This document shows positions 21,199 to 32,957 of a stretch of DNA of 64,000 nt, one piece after another (the stretch's first letter is position 1; the number at the start of each line of letters is the position of its first letter). The translations under genes were made by a program, and so were the position numbers. The stretch is from Hirsutella rhossiliensis. Lineage: Eukaryota; Ascomycota; Sordariomycetes; Hypocreales; Ophiocordycipitaceae. Where the stretch lies: NCBI RefSeq assembly GCF_020360975.1, contig NW_025408668.1:7130001-7194000 (forward strand), written 5' to 3'. The notes under the pieces are model-generated. The model worked only from the letters and a program-made list of their open reading frames with translations, ran no database searches and was not told the origin of the DNA.

Positions 21199-23981
21199 AG
21201 GAGGGAGGGAGGAGGAAGAGGAGAAGGGGGGAGGGCCGGCAAGGTTTGGCGTGCGGGAGGTCGAGGCTAAAAAAGAACCTTAGAATGTCTGCTGGATGTT
21301 GATACGCCACAGGATGGGATAGAGCAGTACATGCGGCATACATGAAGACGCAGGCATGCAGCAGGCGCAAACGTACTCTGGATGTTTATATACTTGCTTT
21401 GGGGAGAGGGGGAGTGGCAAAAAGAAGAAGCGCCGTAACGTCGTCCCCCCGCCATCATCATCAGGCCGCCCTTTTTTCCTACCAACACTCCTCGATTGTA
21501 ATTTCCTTTTCAGATGCCATTTCCCCGACATGTCCTCTGTGTTTCGCCATTCTGCTCTCGCATGACGGACCAAGGCAGGAAAAAGTGCAAGCATAGAGAG
21601 GACCGGGCGTTGGAAGGAGAAGGGGGTGGGTGGTGAAGAAAGCATGTGAAAGTGTGCGTGTCGAGATGGAGACGGGGGACAACCTGGAAGCAGCATGCGG
21701 CGTAGTGGACAGGCCATTGGCTGTCTGGAGCTGTCTCCTACGCCCGTCTGTTTCCCCCCATCAGCCACGATTCATTCTCGTCTGGCCTCCGGTTGACATG
21801 TGAAAGGCCTGCTTGTGCTCATCACCAGCTGGGGGGGTAGTTGGGGGTACGAGGTAGGTATCGGGCACGGCAAAGAGCGGGCAGGCATGTGCGCTCACCA
21901 CCACATGTCGTGGAAGCTCACGTCTTTTTTTCTCCTCGCGAGGATAATATCAGATGCCCATTCTACAGTACATGTCCAAGACTCCAAGACAGCCGGGAGC
22001 TGGAAGCGTCGGCCGCATGCGCTCCGGTGTTGGCTGCCGGCTCGGAAGCGCGCGCGCACCAGGTACTAGCGGTGCTGCGACAGGGCGGCGAGGTACCTGG
22101 CACATGAAAGCGTCTTTTTTTTCCCTTATCGCGCGGCCTCTCTCCATTCCACCGGGCCCAGCAGCCGCTGTCCGAGCTCTGACATGTGGCCCCGAGAGAC
22201 GAGTCAATTCCAGGCGTTGGGGGTGGATGTCGACGCTGACGCTGTGTGGGCTGTTGCTGCGTCTCCCTGGCGAGAGAAGGAGAGGCAGGAGGAGAGGCAG
22301 AAAAGGCATCGCGATGCGACCCCAAGGCATGGATGAATCAGCAGGCGCACAGCAGAGGGGAAAGCCCGTCTCCGATGCAGGCGGGCGCGCCGGCATTCTG
22401 GTACATGGGCCGCCGGGTCCCACTCGCAGTGTCATGGGGAGGGAGCAAGAGAGAGACGGACGACAGACAAGCTTGCCCTTTGGCTTTGCCCTCTGGTACG
22501 AGGGCCGTCGGCCTCTGGTCGCCGCCGGGCCCTCGAACTCTGTCCGGGGGATCGAGGACGTGAATTACGTGCACATGGTCCAGGGGAGAGAAGCCGTCGT
22601 GACCGAAGTCTCTCTCCTCTCTCTCTCTCTACCGGCCTCTCGACTGGCCTGCCGACTGCGTGTCACTTTTTTTTTTTTCCCTACATGCAATCCGCGGTGC
22701 GCTGGACCCGTCCGCCTTCCCGTCTCCCGGGCCTCGGGTCCTTGAGGCAAACCCGCCTCCGAGACGCCGCCGCCGAGCCTGCTGTGCTCCGCAGACGACG
22801 AGCTGCACGAAGACGGACGGCGGGGCAGCAGTGCAGCAGAGTGCAGCGCGGCAAGAGTGCAGCGCAGCAAGAGTGCAAAGTACACGATACCCACCGGTAC
22901 CTGTCACTCACTACAACGGAGCACAGGGCACCCTAGCCCGCCCCACTCATTGCCGTGCTCCAGCCACTTTCACATGTCAAAATGACGCAAGACGGCGAGC
23001 GCCAAACGCTGGCCAGGCGTCGCGGAAAAAACCCAAGCAGAAGCAACGCGCTCGTGACCTGCATCGTCATCTTCATCATATCATCATCGTCCGTTGCAGC
23101 ACACGCACTGTAAAACAGCCAGTCACGCCCGCCGCGGGGAGGGGGAGAGAGGGGGCGCGCAACCCCCCATTGGCTGCGTCAGCCCTTCGTGGCAATCCAT
23201 TGCGTCCGTGTCTGATGCCCCATTGTCGGCAGCGGTGACGATGGGTGCATCTCGCGGTGAGTCATGGTCGTTGCTCTATCCTACAGGTGCAGAACTCGCA
23301 CGCCGACTCGTATTCTGGCTCGGAGCCGGACGTCCGGGGGACCTTGTTATCGTGCATGTATGTATGCAGAGAGCTCTTGGCGAGCGCCCGGGTCCAGCCT
23401 GCATCTCGGCCGCGCGCAACGGCGAGCGAAGGGCCCGAGTGAGCAGCGCCACGGGAAGCGAAGCCTGCACGGCCCGACGGGCAGCTTGTAAGCGGCGGCT
23501 CAAGCTGGCGCCTCGTCCCCCGAGGGCAGCCGCGGCTTCATGGGGGCCCCAAGCGTCGTCGGCCGCGAGCGGCGGAGCGGGCATGTGTATGTATCCGTAT
23601 GCCCGCCGGGTCCAACCTGCGGCGAGATATCAACAAGCCCGCGACTCGCCATCTCGACATGTACATACGGGTCCATGGACCCTAGACATCGCCGTCTCCT
23701 CGCACTCGATACCCCATTGCGTCGTGTCTGCGCGGTTGGGGAAGCGGCAGCGGGTTCCGTCGTTGCGTTGCGTTGGGGTGGCGTCGCGGTTCCTGCATGA
23801 GCAGAGAATGCCTTACTTGATGGAGCAAAGGGGCCTCCCGTTGAAGGTGTGTCTCACCTGTCCCCTTGCCGTGCCGTATACCGTACCGTAGTATTACTCT
23901 GCGGTGCCAATGTGCGAGAACCCGCCCTCGACTACATGCGGGCGGGGCGTGGATCGATGGTCCTTGTGCCGTGTGTATACG

Positions 23982-24020
23982 CATGCATGTATGTATGTAT
24001 GTAAGTAAGTAGGTAAGTAG
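23982..24020. repeat. (ATGT)n-(AAGT)n compound microsatellite
   Basis: GCATGCATGTATGTATGT followed by GTAAGTAAGTAGGTAAGTAG in noncoding DNA. Confidence 0.9.
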
Positions 24021-25853
24021 GCACGGACGGACACGATGAAAGTACAGTAAAAGGCAAGCAGACACGGGGCAATGGCCGGACGCGAGGTCGGTAATATGGC
24101 CAGCCGCGCGAGAGACTTTTCCATCGGGGCCGGAGAGCGAGCGAGGAAAACCTCGGCCGCGGACAGAGTCATGACTTTGCACCGACACGCACACTCGAGA
24201 CTGCACTTGCACGTGATAGTCATTCCGTCGTCGCAAGAGTCGGCGCGTGACGGCCTGATGAGGTGAGGTGACGGGGACCGGGTTCCTGACTCGGGCCCCC
24301 CGACATGTGCCTCGTCTGCCCTCCCGCCGCCTTTTTTTTCGTCAGCCCATCGTGGGCATCAGGAAGCAGGGGACCTTTTTTTTTTGGCTCACTGGATGTA
24401 CGGAGATTGCAGTGGTACAGTATGTAGGCATGTCGGAAGTATATATGCGCTCTATGTATGTATTCGTATCGGATCTCGTCCCCACGGCTTCGTCGTGCCC
24501 CGATTCTCGCGCCAGGGCTTCACTCCGGCGCCTCCCAACAGACTGGCTCATATCACCTTCCGGCCAAATTCGGGCAGACGCCGTATTGACCATCCCCCTA
24601 GTTTCTCGCTTGGCCCTCGGAAATGTGGATTCGCATGCCCCCTGCCGCCTGGGCCATCGAGCACAACGTCCATACATGCGCGCATACATCCCACGAACAG
24701 ACTTTTGGCGCGCATCGCCCCCGTAGACTGTTTCTTTTGCTTTTCCTAATCCCTCTCAGTTGGTCCAGCCAATCGCATCGGGCCCACGGCGCCCTCTCTG
24801 CAATGCGACGTCGGGTACGTGTCTCGTCTCTCAAAGCAGTTCCTTGGCTCCTGGTGCGCTTCTGTGCTCTCCAGTCTCTGGACAAAGCTGTCCTTTTTTC
24901 CCCCTTCCCATAGTCAGCGGCTACGAGAACAGCTTTGCTGCGAATGGGCTTCTACCTTTGCTCTACCGACTGCTGCCATGGGGGTGTGAACAAGTGAAGA
25001 CGGCCGGAGCGGAGCTGCTGCTGCAGGGAGAGACGGTCGCGTCAGACGATGCTGGCTTCGAGCGCGGTTGTGGTTGCGCCGTTCAAACTACGTACATACA
25101 TGCAGCGTACATGGCTTGAGGAGAGCTTCCTGTCCCGTCCCGGCCGTCGTCCGCGCGGCGCTGCACGGCCGGTTGGGTGTGACGTGGTTTGCATCCTTCT
25201 CCGGCCAGCCAAACACTGTCCGGGCATAAATTTTGTACTGTAGCTGCCACGGTATGGGGCGCCCACGTTTTGATATTTCCGAGCGACCTCTTCAAGGGCG
25301 TCCTTGTGCTTCCAACATCTCTGGTTCATCGTCGCTGATCCGCTATTACGAGGCAAGCGAGGTGCTGGTGCAGCCAGAGACCAAGGAAAAGCGCGGGCCG
25401 AAATCGCCAAAAACCTCACTACGTCCATCGCTGGCACGCTCCATCACCCGCTGCATCAACGTGAGAACAATGTCGCTCGCGTGCTCACAGGTTGGCCAAG
25501 AAGCAGAAAAGAGGGGGAAACATGCACAGCTATTCCGAAGCTCGATTAGCGATGAGCACGTCAAGAGTGACCAGACGCCCCAAAAAGGACCGCCGCGCGA
25601 TGCGAACATGCCGCGATGCACCACCTCACCATGAAGCGCAAAACCCAAAGAAATGGCAAAAAAACAAGGAAGGCCCCCCAGCCCAACCCCCAGGACCCGA
25701 GGATGCGTCATCCCCTGGAAGGCTCCCCTAGAAGGATCTTCGCCTTGTCACCACCGTGTGGCATAAACCCGGCTCCGGCACCCCAAGGCCGCGATTCGAA
25801 CATGCGAGCTCGCGGCCAAGGGATGAAGGGGGGGAAGGGGTGTGGGGGTGTCA

Positions 25854-25875
25854 CCGATCAGGCCAACCTGATCGG
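25854..25875. promoter_or_regulatory. Perfect 9-bp inverted repeat, 4-nt loop
   Basis: CCGATCAGG-CCAA-CCTGATCGG. The arms carry CGAT/ATCG half-sites and lie 38 nt upstream of a TATA box, so an operator for a dimeric regulator is plausible. A cruciform or terminator-like hairpin is the alternative. Confidence 0.5.
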
Positions 25876-25912
25876 AGTCCTTCCCTGTTGGAGATTGGAA
25901 GGAATATTCTGG

Positions 25913-25920
25913 TATATAAG
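25913..25920 (+). promoter_or_regulatory. TATA box
   Basis: TATATAAG in a GC-rich context, downstream of the inverted repeat at 25854. No intact gene follows within 2 kb on this strand. Confidence 0.4.
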
Positions 25921-26779
25921 GACAGACGCGTTGCTCGGGGGACCAGGACGGTGCGGTTCAGGCTCGGTGCTGGACCAAGTGCTGTTCAGGCCCCCGGGTG
26001 TCTTGCGCCGACTGTGCACTCGCCTAGTTCACAAGCCCCGCGGCCTGTGAGCTTCTGCGACCGACGCTGCGCCACACGACGCGCAAGGACAATAAGAGGG
26101 CCTTTGCGGCGCGCACTTCATGCCACGGCCTGGGTATCGGGTATTGCAGACAGAGAACTTCAACTCTTTTTGAGGCGCGGCGATACAATGTACCAAATCG
26201 ATGGCAAGCTCCAGATTCCGTCCATTTAGCTGGCGCTGATCACGGACCGAGTGAAGTGAAGATGAGTGTCCATCTTTTCTTCTCTGCACTGAGCTGTTAG
26301 CCAACGGTTGACGATATGCCAGGGGTCATGTGCATGGAGCCATTTGCGAGCCTTGGGAGCGCAGCCACTCCCTCCGGAGCTTGCCCGACCATGTCCCAGG
26401 GCTCAACGAAGTTTTGGGTGTAGGAACAGGGTGCCATCGATGCTGATTGCTGCCATTGGAGGAGCTGGCAGGTTTTCGTCCGATTCCGCCTCACGGCATG
26501 GGCAAACTGCATCTGAGGAGCGGAGGGGGCTGGAGGTCAAGATAAGGAAAATCGAGACAAAGAACGCATGAAAAAGGAGTGAGTACCTGGCATTAAATGC
26601 CAGCTGTCAGAACATCCTTTACAGAGCCGGGTGCCGGAGTTGGGGCACAATTCCATCAGGCCTGCTGGACAGCTCATGAGGTGGGAGGAGACTGTCGAAG
26701 TTTGACCCAAGACGTCGGCAGATGGTCACGTGATGGTTATGGGCGCAGGTAGCGGGGCTGCGGCGGCACGTAACCTGGT

Positions 26780-28760
26780 TAATAATCGGCGCGGAGAGTC
26801 GAGGCCCAAGAAATTGGCTGCTGGCTGTTGGAGTCAAAGAGAGGCCATTTCAAGCTCCGCGCTTCTGCGCCCAGATCTATTGCAGACTGTGCAATCAAGT
26901 TGATGGAATGTCTCCCATAAATATAGAGTACTCTGAAAACGCTCTTCAACGCAGCGCCAACCATTGCACTGATGGACAGCACATCTTTTCTTCCACGATG
27001 GGGACAGTTCATCGTACCGGGTAAGTAAAAGTAAAATGAAGCCATCGTGACCACCCAAAGGGGAAAGTAGAGGCTCAACCCCAACGACCAACTTTCCTTG
27101 GTAAGACAAACCATTCTTTGCCGCAGCAACGACGCTTGCAAAACGGAATCACCCGGGCCATCTCGATGATATTCATCGCCATATCCGGGCTCACAGCAAT
27201 AGCCACCACATCCTCGTCTTCCCTCGTCAGTTTGTGCTCCAGGAAGCTTTTCGTCGTATTCGAGTTGAGAGGGTGGTCTATAAGCTTTGGCGCGACTCCA
27301 GGCTGCTGAAAAGCTGGGTATGGGATGACCACGCCATTGACGGTTTCAACGATAGGCCCTCGATGGGCACCAGTACATCCAAGCAATCTTGCGCTTTGGC
27401 GTCGACATGTATAGAATAGTTCCGTTTTGGTTGGTCCAGCTTCTTTGTTACCCAGCCGCTTTCAGCTTTAAAGGTGCGGAACACGCTTGGATCGGGAAAT
27501 ATGAGGCGACACGATATACTTATCGGAAGAGCAACGTGGATCTTTTGGGAAAACAGGCTGTGTCGTGCTGGTGCTCAAGGTTGGTGTTGTGCCACTTGTG
27601 TCTCGGCGGTCCCAAAGATTCCACTGACTGTGGAATCACGCAAAGAGTGAGCGCGAGTTGGGCGTCGGCGGGAGAATCCTCGGAGCCGGAAATGCGCTCA
27701 GCAAGCGTGGACTCGGCTTCTTGACCTTCTTGCCCGCCTCCTTGACGAATTGCATCATGACAGGCGCCACAGGCCTGTTGGGAGCTTGGATTTCCTCGAG
27801 CTGCTTGAGCATTTTGTCAAGCGCCTCCGGGCTCAGGGCCGAAGTGCTCTATCCGCCTTGGCCAGCTGGCGCAGCTTTGCTGACTTTTTCGTTGCCGGCA
27901 ATCTTGGTGATCTTGCCCATCGGTTGCTCGACGGGCGGCGCACTGTCATCAGCCATCATGGGCGCCGAGGCCGAGGATGGAACCTTAACCTCCATGGTGT
28001 TGAGCTTGGTATCGAGAGCGGTAGAGACGCAGTCGGCTTTCTGGACCACCCCTCTGACTCGTCCGGCCTACTTCACCACTTGATTAACACCCTCTGCCCC
28101 TTTCACGCCCATCTTGATAGCCTGGGACGCCTTGTATCCAGCCCTCGCTAATCTCAGAGCGCGCACCCCAACGGGCGCAGGGGTCGGGACTCAGGCGAGA
28201 ATCTCCAGGCCGACGCCGCCAAGAATGTTGAGCCACTCGCCGACGGATACTTCCCCGTCGCGCCGGATGGCATCGACCGAGTCGTCGAAGGGCTTCACAG
28301 CTGACCTTTCGTACAGGATATCTTGGGCACTGACGCCAGAGAAGGACTCGGCGGCGGTGGCAACGTCTGGTGAGGTGCCTTCTCCCCCCTCTTTCAGTCT
28401 TGCCGCCTCTTGTTCTTGTTCTTTAATAGCGGCCACATAAATAGGCTTTTGGAAGAGCGGGAACTTGTCAGATCAGCCCTGGCCCGCTCCGATTGAGTCC
28501 ATGAACTCTTTGGGGCATATTTCCAGGTCGGCTTTTCAGGGTCGAAGTGGCTGAACTGTTCCTTGTCCATCGCATCGTCTCCGGGTATATAGCCGAGGTC
28601 AAATTTCTTGTCGTAGTTCAATGCCTCATTCCTACGTTGTAACACGCCCTTAATAGCCAGGTTCCGCAGCATTTTCCTGTTCTTTCAAAATGTCCTCTTG
28701 CGTATTGAGCTTCCACTCTGGCCTCTCGGAAGGTCTCGCTTAGCATCGCGGTATATAGAA
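26780..28760 (-). pseudogene. Decayed gene of unrecognised family
   Basis: Read from high to low coordinates, long protein-like segments persist with breaks. 28672-28394 (with KFDLGYIPGDDA, FDPEKPTWKYAP) shifts frame into 28436-28191 (AAIKEQEQEAARLKEGGEG, SVGEWLNILGGVG), which continues in the same frame through stop codons near 28180 and 28080 into 28049-27849 and then to about 27660. Further shifted segments run to about 27100 (DHPLNSNTTKSFLEHKL). At least two frameshifts and three in-frame stops show it is dead; one stop, in the context AAG-TAG, fits a CAG-to-TAG change. Ala/Lys-rich composition and the absence of catalytic motifs prevent naming it. Modular secreted proteins of insect-associated hypocrealean fungi are one class to test; no toxin domain is visible. 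Confidence 0.6.
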
Positions 28761-29899
28761 GCATTCGGCAATCTGTTCAAATTGACACCCCCCCAAGGGC
28801 TGTGTACCCCCTTTACCAGGGGGAAGGGTTGTTATCGACAGTAGATTCAACCGGGAACATGTTTGGTGTCGATTTTGAGAACACGAGATAAGGGTTCTCG
28901 GATCTATGTGGATCAATGATTTCTTCTAGAAATATTGCAACGCGATGTCGATGCTTGGGGTAGCATTCGGGCATTTACCCCAGAGGCTACGAAGGATCTT
29001 GCGTTATTCCCCGGCTTCCAACCGCCGAGTCTCATCGTTCCGGCCGGGAAAAAGAGCCGAGAGAGGCCGGATGTCTTGGCATCACCACAATGGGGTCTGT
29101 GAATGCAACCTTGCCAAACGCTCACTATTGCTCGCTAGCGATTTCTCCCCATCGATTCTGTTATCGGAAAAGAAAAGACTTGACTGACTTTTCACACTGA
29201 CTCGGACCATGCATGGTCGTTTTCTTACCTTTCCTCCCTTTTGGGACAAAGAGCCGCCCCTTTGCCCGAGCAAGCATCACCAGGGTCATATCTTCCTCCC
29301 ATACCGTGGGTGCCTGTCAGTAACAACCCCAGTCGCTTAAAACTGGGTTGATATTCACCTTGGTATTGACTCAAGGTCCCGTGGTTTAGAGTAATGCCGT
29401 TCACTCCGATATCAAGTGATCCTTGCTCTCAACGTAACGAGACCAAGCCTATACACGGAACATGCCGTCAGAACAAGCCTCTACTCTCAAATATGCCTGG
29501 ATTGTTATTGTCTCGCAGCGGGCGAGTGCCTTGCCTGTGTGGCTGGCGACACTGCCCATTTTCAGTATCTGGCCAAGGCAGTCGAAAAGGCGAAAGTGGC
29601 TGGAGAGAGGCTCTTGAGAGACCAAATCGACCTCGCCAAGTCGCCAATGCCAATCGACTTGGGGCGCTTGATGCCTATTCACCGGGAGCTATGAATCGGG
29701 GTCTAACCGGCAGACACTAAGAACCCCTGGCGCGGAAAAAGAGTCGTGGACAGGAACTGATCGGGAGACAAGTGGCAGGCTCATCCACGCACGCTCATCG
29801 TTCAGTCTCGCTTCAAAGCAACTGGCATTGACGTATCGAGCGCACCGAGGATGAAGGTCGACAAGATCATGCAACCAACCCCCCTATGACTGTCTCGCC
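28761..29899. other. Intergenic, weak coding traces only
   Basis: A plus frame at 29416-29694 (KAVEKAKVAGERLLRDQIDLAKSPMPIDLGRL) reads like a helical protein piece but has no start, partner exon or known domain. A short CCCCC/GGGGG hairpin lies at 28807-28823. Nothing else is seen. Confidence 0.35.
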
Positions 29900-30876
29900 A
29901 GCTCGACACTTGCTGCGAGGGGGCAGCACCGGAACGTACGCTGCCATTCGGCTTCATGACCAAAGGCAAAGTGTCGTCGTAACTGAACAAGGCAGTCAAT
30001 TTGGAGGGCATACAGAAAACTAGATACTTTCCAGACGGCAGCTTCATAAACTACGGCATTGAGAGAGTCTTCGATGACCAGCTCATCAGCTCTCGAGGCG
30101 TTATACGAAACGATTAGGAGTCAAATACGAACCCCTGCTTGGAATGCTGCAGCTCTTTGGTATTCCGCATGTCGACGCCGTTCTTCCGGCTACACCACCC
30201 CCGTGGAAGGCATATACGAGCTCTACAGGCGCACTGCTGGTAACTTTGGCTGGAGAAGCATTCTCTATCGGACGACCGCCGCAAAGGTGACTCGATCCGA
30301 ATCGGATAGGGTCACCATTGTAGCACAAAGCTCGAGCGATGGCGGCCGAAAATGCATCAAGGCTCGGAAGCTCCTGGTCAGTGGTCACGCACGATTCCGC
30401 CCACCGTTGACGGTATGCAGCCTTTTGACCTGGAGGCAACGGAATAGGGATTGTTTGAGAAGTGACAATGGAAAACTACTACGTTGCCGTAGTCATCAAC
30501 ACGGGTATCCCGGACGGTCTGAACGTCGCCAATGTCGACCCACCCGGCCCTATATGCTGTCCACTCCACCCTTTTAATGGAATGTTGAGTTTATAGGCGT
30601 CCCGGGCTATGTGACGAGCAAGCTGATTGCGGACTCAACCTTCTCGCCGCGACATGCTAAAGATTTGATTCTGGCTGATATTGGCCGTCAGACGTCCATC
30701 CCGTCTAGGGCCTGGAAACTGTGAATTTTGCAGATCAGGCGCCTTTGCAACACGTAATACACGGGCCGAGCTTCGGCTGCGACTACTCATCGCTGCTTTG
30801 GGTTTATACGGCCAGGGTCATTAACCAGATGAAACGACATGGCGGGAAACACATCCATGAAAGCTATGAGAGGTAG
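29900..30876 (+). pseudogene. Flavin-containing amine oxidase-like pseudogene
   Basis: Scattered over three frames are the landmarks of fungal FAD-linked amine oxidoreductases in the right order. They are a Rossmann-type GGSTGTYAAIRL followed by VVVTEQGSQFGGHTE (about 29917-30015), PDGSFINYGIE (about 30030), the middle LGVKYEPLL (30110), the late block YYVAVVINTGIPDGLNVANV (about 30476-30540), SKLIAD near 30620 and FADQAPL near 30730. Each change of frame or stop between them is a break, so no functional product can be made. The family oxidises amines or related substrates using FAD. It lies directly upstream of the S8 protease gene and shows that the island has lost genes. Confidence 0.7.
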
Positions 30877-31591
30877 CCATCCGTTGGCAAGATGGCGATG
30901 CAGATGTCCGGCCCGGGCCGTAAGGATCCATTGCTGCCCAAAGTGAAGCGTTCACTGCGTGACTGCAGCAGACAACGGCAGCTGGCTAACCGCATCCCGT
31001 CACACGAATCTGCACTCCACGACATTTCCCTCCGACCGGAGAGGCGCTTCATTATCGTCAAAACTAGTCACCCGACTCGACACGAGGCCTATGATTGGAG
31101 GCGACCAGGCCGTGACGCCGGCTAAGCACCAAAACATTGTGACAGCGCGTCTGCAGTTGTGTCACAAACACGACTCCACATCAAGCTCTAACCGAAGTGA
31201 CTGATGATTGGCTCTTGGCACCGCAGTGAGAACTGCAGCGTGCCTATCCATTCTACGGAATTCGTCAAAGCGGGTTCTGAAAGGGACGACGCTGGATATG
31301 ATATGATGACCGACGTCGGCATAGATTATCTCGGGATTGGAAGGTTGCAACTCGAAAGAGCTTCAAGAAGGAGCTTTTGAGTCTATACCAGTACTGGTAT
31401 CCCGTGCTCAGCTGGCTACGTGTTCGGTCTCGCGAGGGTGGAAGTGGGCGAGAAGCCTCGACCGGTGACAGTCGCCGATCTCAAGCCAGGCATGAGATGC
31501 ACGATTCCTCCTAAACTCGATACAAATCATCATCCAACCGGCCTTCAACGTGGGAGAAGTGAGTTCTCTCCACACTCACCACCTTGGCGTC
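30877..31591. other. Upstream region of the S8 protease gene
   Basis: Protein-like remnants occur in two frames (GLARVEVGEKPRPVTVADLKPG at about 31420-31490; an Ile-rich IQIIIQPAFNVGEV at 31520-31560) and seem to run into the annotated protease N-terminus. They do not resemble subtilases. A perfect 16-bp palindrome is noted separately. Confidence 0.4.
31385..31400. promoter_or_regulatory. Perfect 16-bp palindrome upstream of the S8 protease
   Basis: ATACCAGTACTGGTAT is fully self-complementary and lies about 190 nt upstream of the chosen start codon. It has the form of a site for a dimeric regulator; this is inference. Confidence 0.4.
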
Positions 31592-32957
31592 ATGGGAGGG
31601 ACTGGGTTTCCAGATTTGGATGACAGTGGCTATGGTATCGATCAGGTCACTGGCGAGAGCGACGTCGATAATATTACTCGTTCAATGGCCCGAGGACCTC
31701 GATTCACCTACATAACCTCGATCTCAGGGGCAGAGATTCCTCAGGGCGTATGGGACACTTTGAGCGCCGAGGGTCCTCGGACCCCAAATAACTCGGAGGT
31801 CGAGCCAGCGCACACGCAAAGGAAGTCTCGCGAAAAGCACGATGGAACGGCTCTTCATTCCACTCAAAGCCAAACTCCGTAAGGCTAGGCCAACCACCCA
31901 CAGACGCTTGAGAGCTGCGACTAACAATCAGAGTCGAGCACAGGATCGAATGCAAGGAAGCGGACCACTGGAAACTCCGACTCAAAGAGCTCCTCGCCGA
32001 ATATCGTCCTGGTCAAGTTCGAGCCGAGCAGCGGCTCAAAGTTGCCATTCTGGATTCGGGCATAGACCTCAACCACCCAGGATTTGCTCAGGAAGACCGA
32101 ATAAAGAAGACCAAGAGCTGGGTCGGTGGCAACGTTGACGATACCGACGGCCATGGCACCCATATTGCTGGTCTGATCCTTGAGCTTACCCAGAACGTTG
32201 ACCTTTACATTGCCAAAATCACGACATCGCGGGACCGTCTGGAGAGCCAGGTAGAAAAAATTGCAACGGTAAGTAGGGCATTTGTCCAGCTCTTCGTTTT
32301 CCCGCCGAACATTGAATCCTCTTCTTTCCAGCACTCTTCAGGACCTCGTCCCTAATAATCGTGTTGCAGGCAATCGACTATGCAAGGACGAAATGGAAAG
32401 TCAACATGATGTCGCTTTCCTTTGGCTTCGAGAAACCGGTCGAGAGGATCAAAGTCGAGCTCGACAAATGCATCTGCGACAGCATCATCATTTTCGCCGC
32501 AGCGTCCAACGACTGCGCAAATTCTCCCGCGACATACCCGGCTGCCCACGGACAAATCCTCAGTATTCACTCGGCATCCGCTGGCAAGAGGCATAACTGC
32601 GTTCGCAGTGCGAAAGATGTGGAGTTTGTGACAGTAGGCGAATGTCTCGAGTCATCGTGGCCGTCCCGTGATGGCCAGGTCAAAAAATACATGTCCGGCA
32701 CGTCGTTCGCCACGCCCGTGGCAGTGTCAATTGCGGCATTCATGCTTGGTTATATCGATAGGAACGTACCCAAGCCTCTGTCTCACCGGGACTGGATAGT
32801 ACGACCAAGAAGCTGCGAAGGAATGACGAGAATCTTCAAACTCATGGCTGCAGAGGAACCGAGGGATCATTGTCTCTGGATAAGCCCGCAATTGTACTTT
32901 CAACAGTATGGACAGGACAAGATCAAGGCGGATATAAGTCATGTGCTGAACAGATGA
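31592..32957 (+). CDS. Subtilisin-like S8 serine protease (HET-Q2-like partner of the gasdermin)
   Basis: Exons 31592..31878, 31932..32268 and 32370..32957 give 403 residues; both introns have good sites and keep frame. The S8 domain spans about 125-330 with an intact catalytic set: Asp137 (AILDSGIDLNHP), His170 (DGHGTHIAGL), Asn255 (FAAASNDCAN) and Ser320 (SGTSFATP). There is no signal peptide or prodomain, so it should be cytosolic. The pattern (VGECLESSWPSRD, a C-terminal helix block with CEGMTRIFKLMAA) matches the short intracellular subtilases often found beside fungal gasdermins, such as Podospora HET-Q2. Residues 1-95 are not family-like and may derive from an older neighbouring frame; the true start could be nearer the VEHRIECKEADHW segment. 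It faces the gasdermin gene tail to tail, 316 nt away. Confidence 0.82.

Larger units (their letters stand above)
21036..25750. other. 4.7-kb gene-poor intergenic region
   Basis: No recognisable gene. The plus-strand frames of 190-265 codons (21.95-23.9 kb) are Arg/Ser/Ala-rich with shifting composition, as expected of GC-rich noncoding DNA. The region holds simple repeats, poly-T tracts and many ACATGTA/GTACAT steps. Confidence 0.5.
25751..26779. other. Start of the accessory island, no supported gene
   Basis: Contains a perfect inverted repeat and a TATA box (separate entries), which look like a promoter, but the downstream frame (to 26229) has no recognisable protein. It may be the 5' part of a lost gene. 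Confidence 0.4.

Noticed and set aside
21954..23891. Plus-strand frames of 190-265 codons
   Set aside because: GC-rich noncoding DNA gives long accidental frames here; composition is Arg/Ser/Ala and no segment resembles a folded family.
25780..25815. TTCGAAT on the minus strand resembling a tRNA T-loop
   Set aside because: The flanking bases do not form a T-stem and no anticodon or acceptor stem can be drawn.
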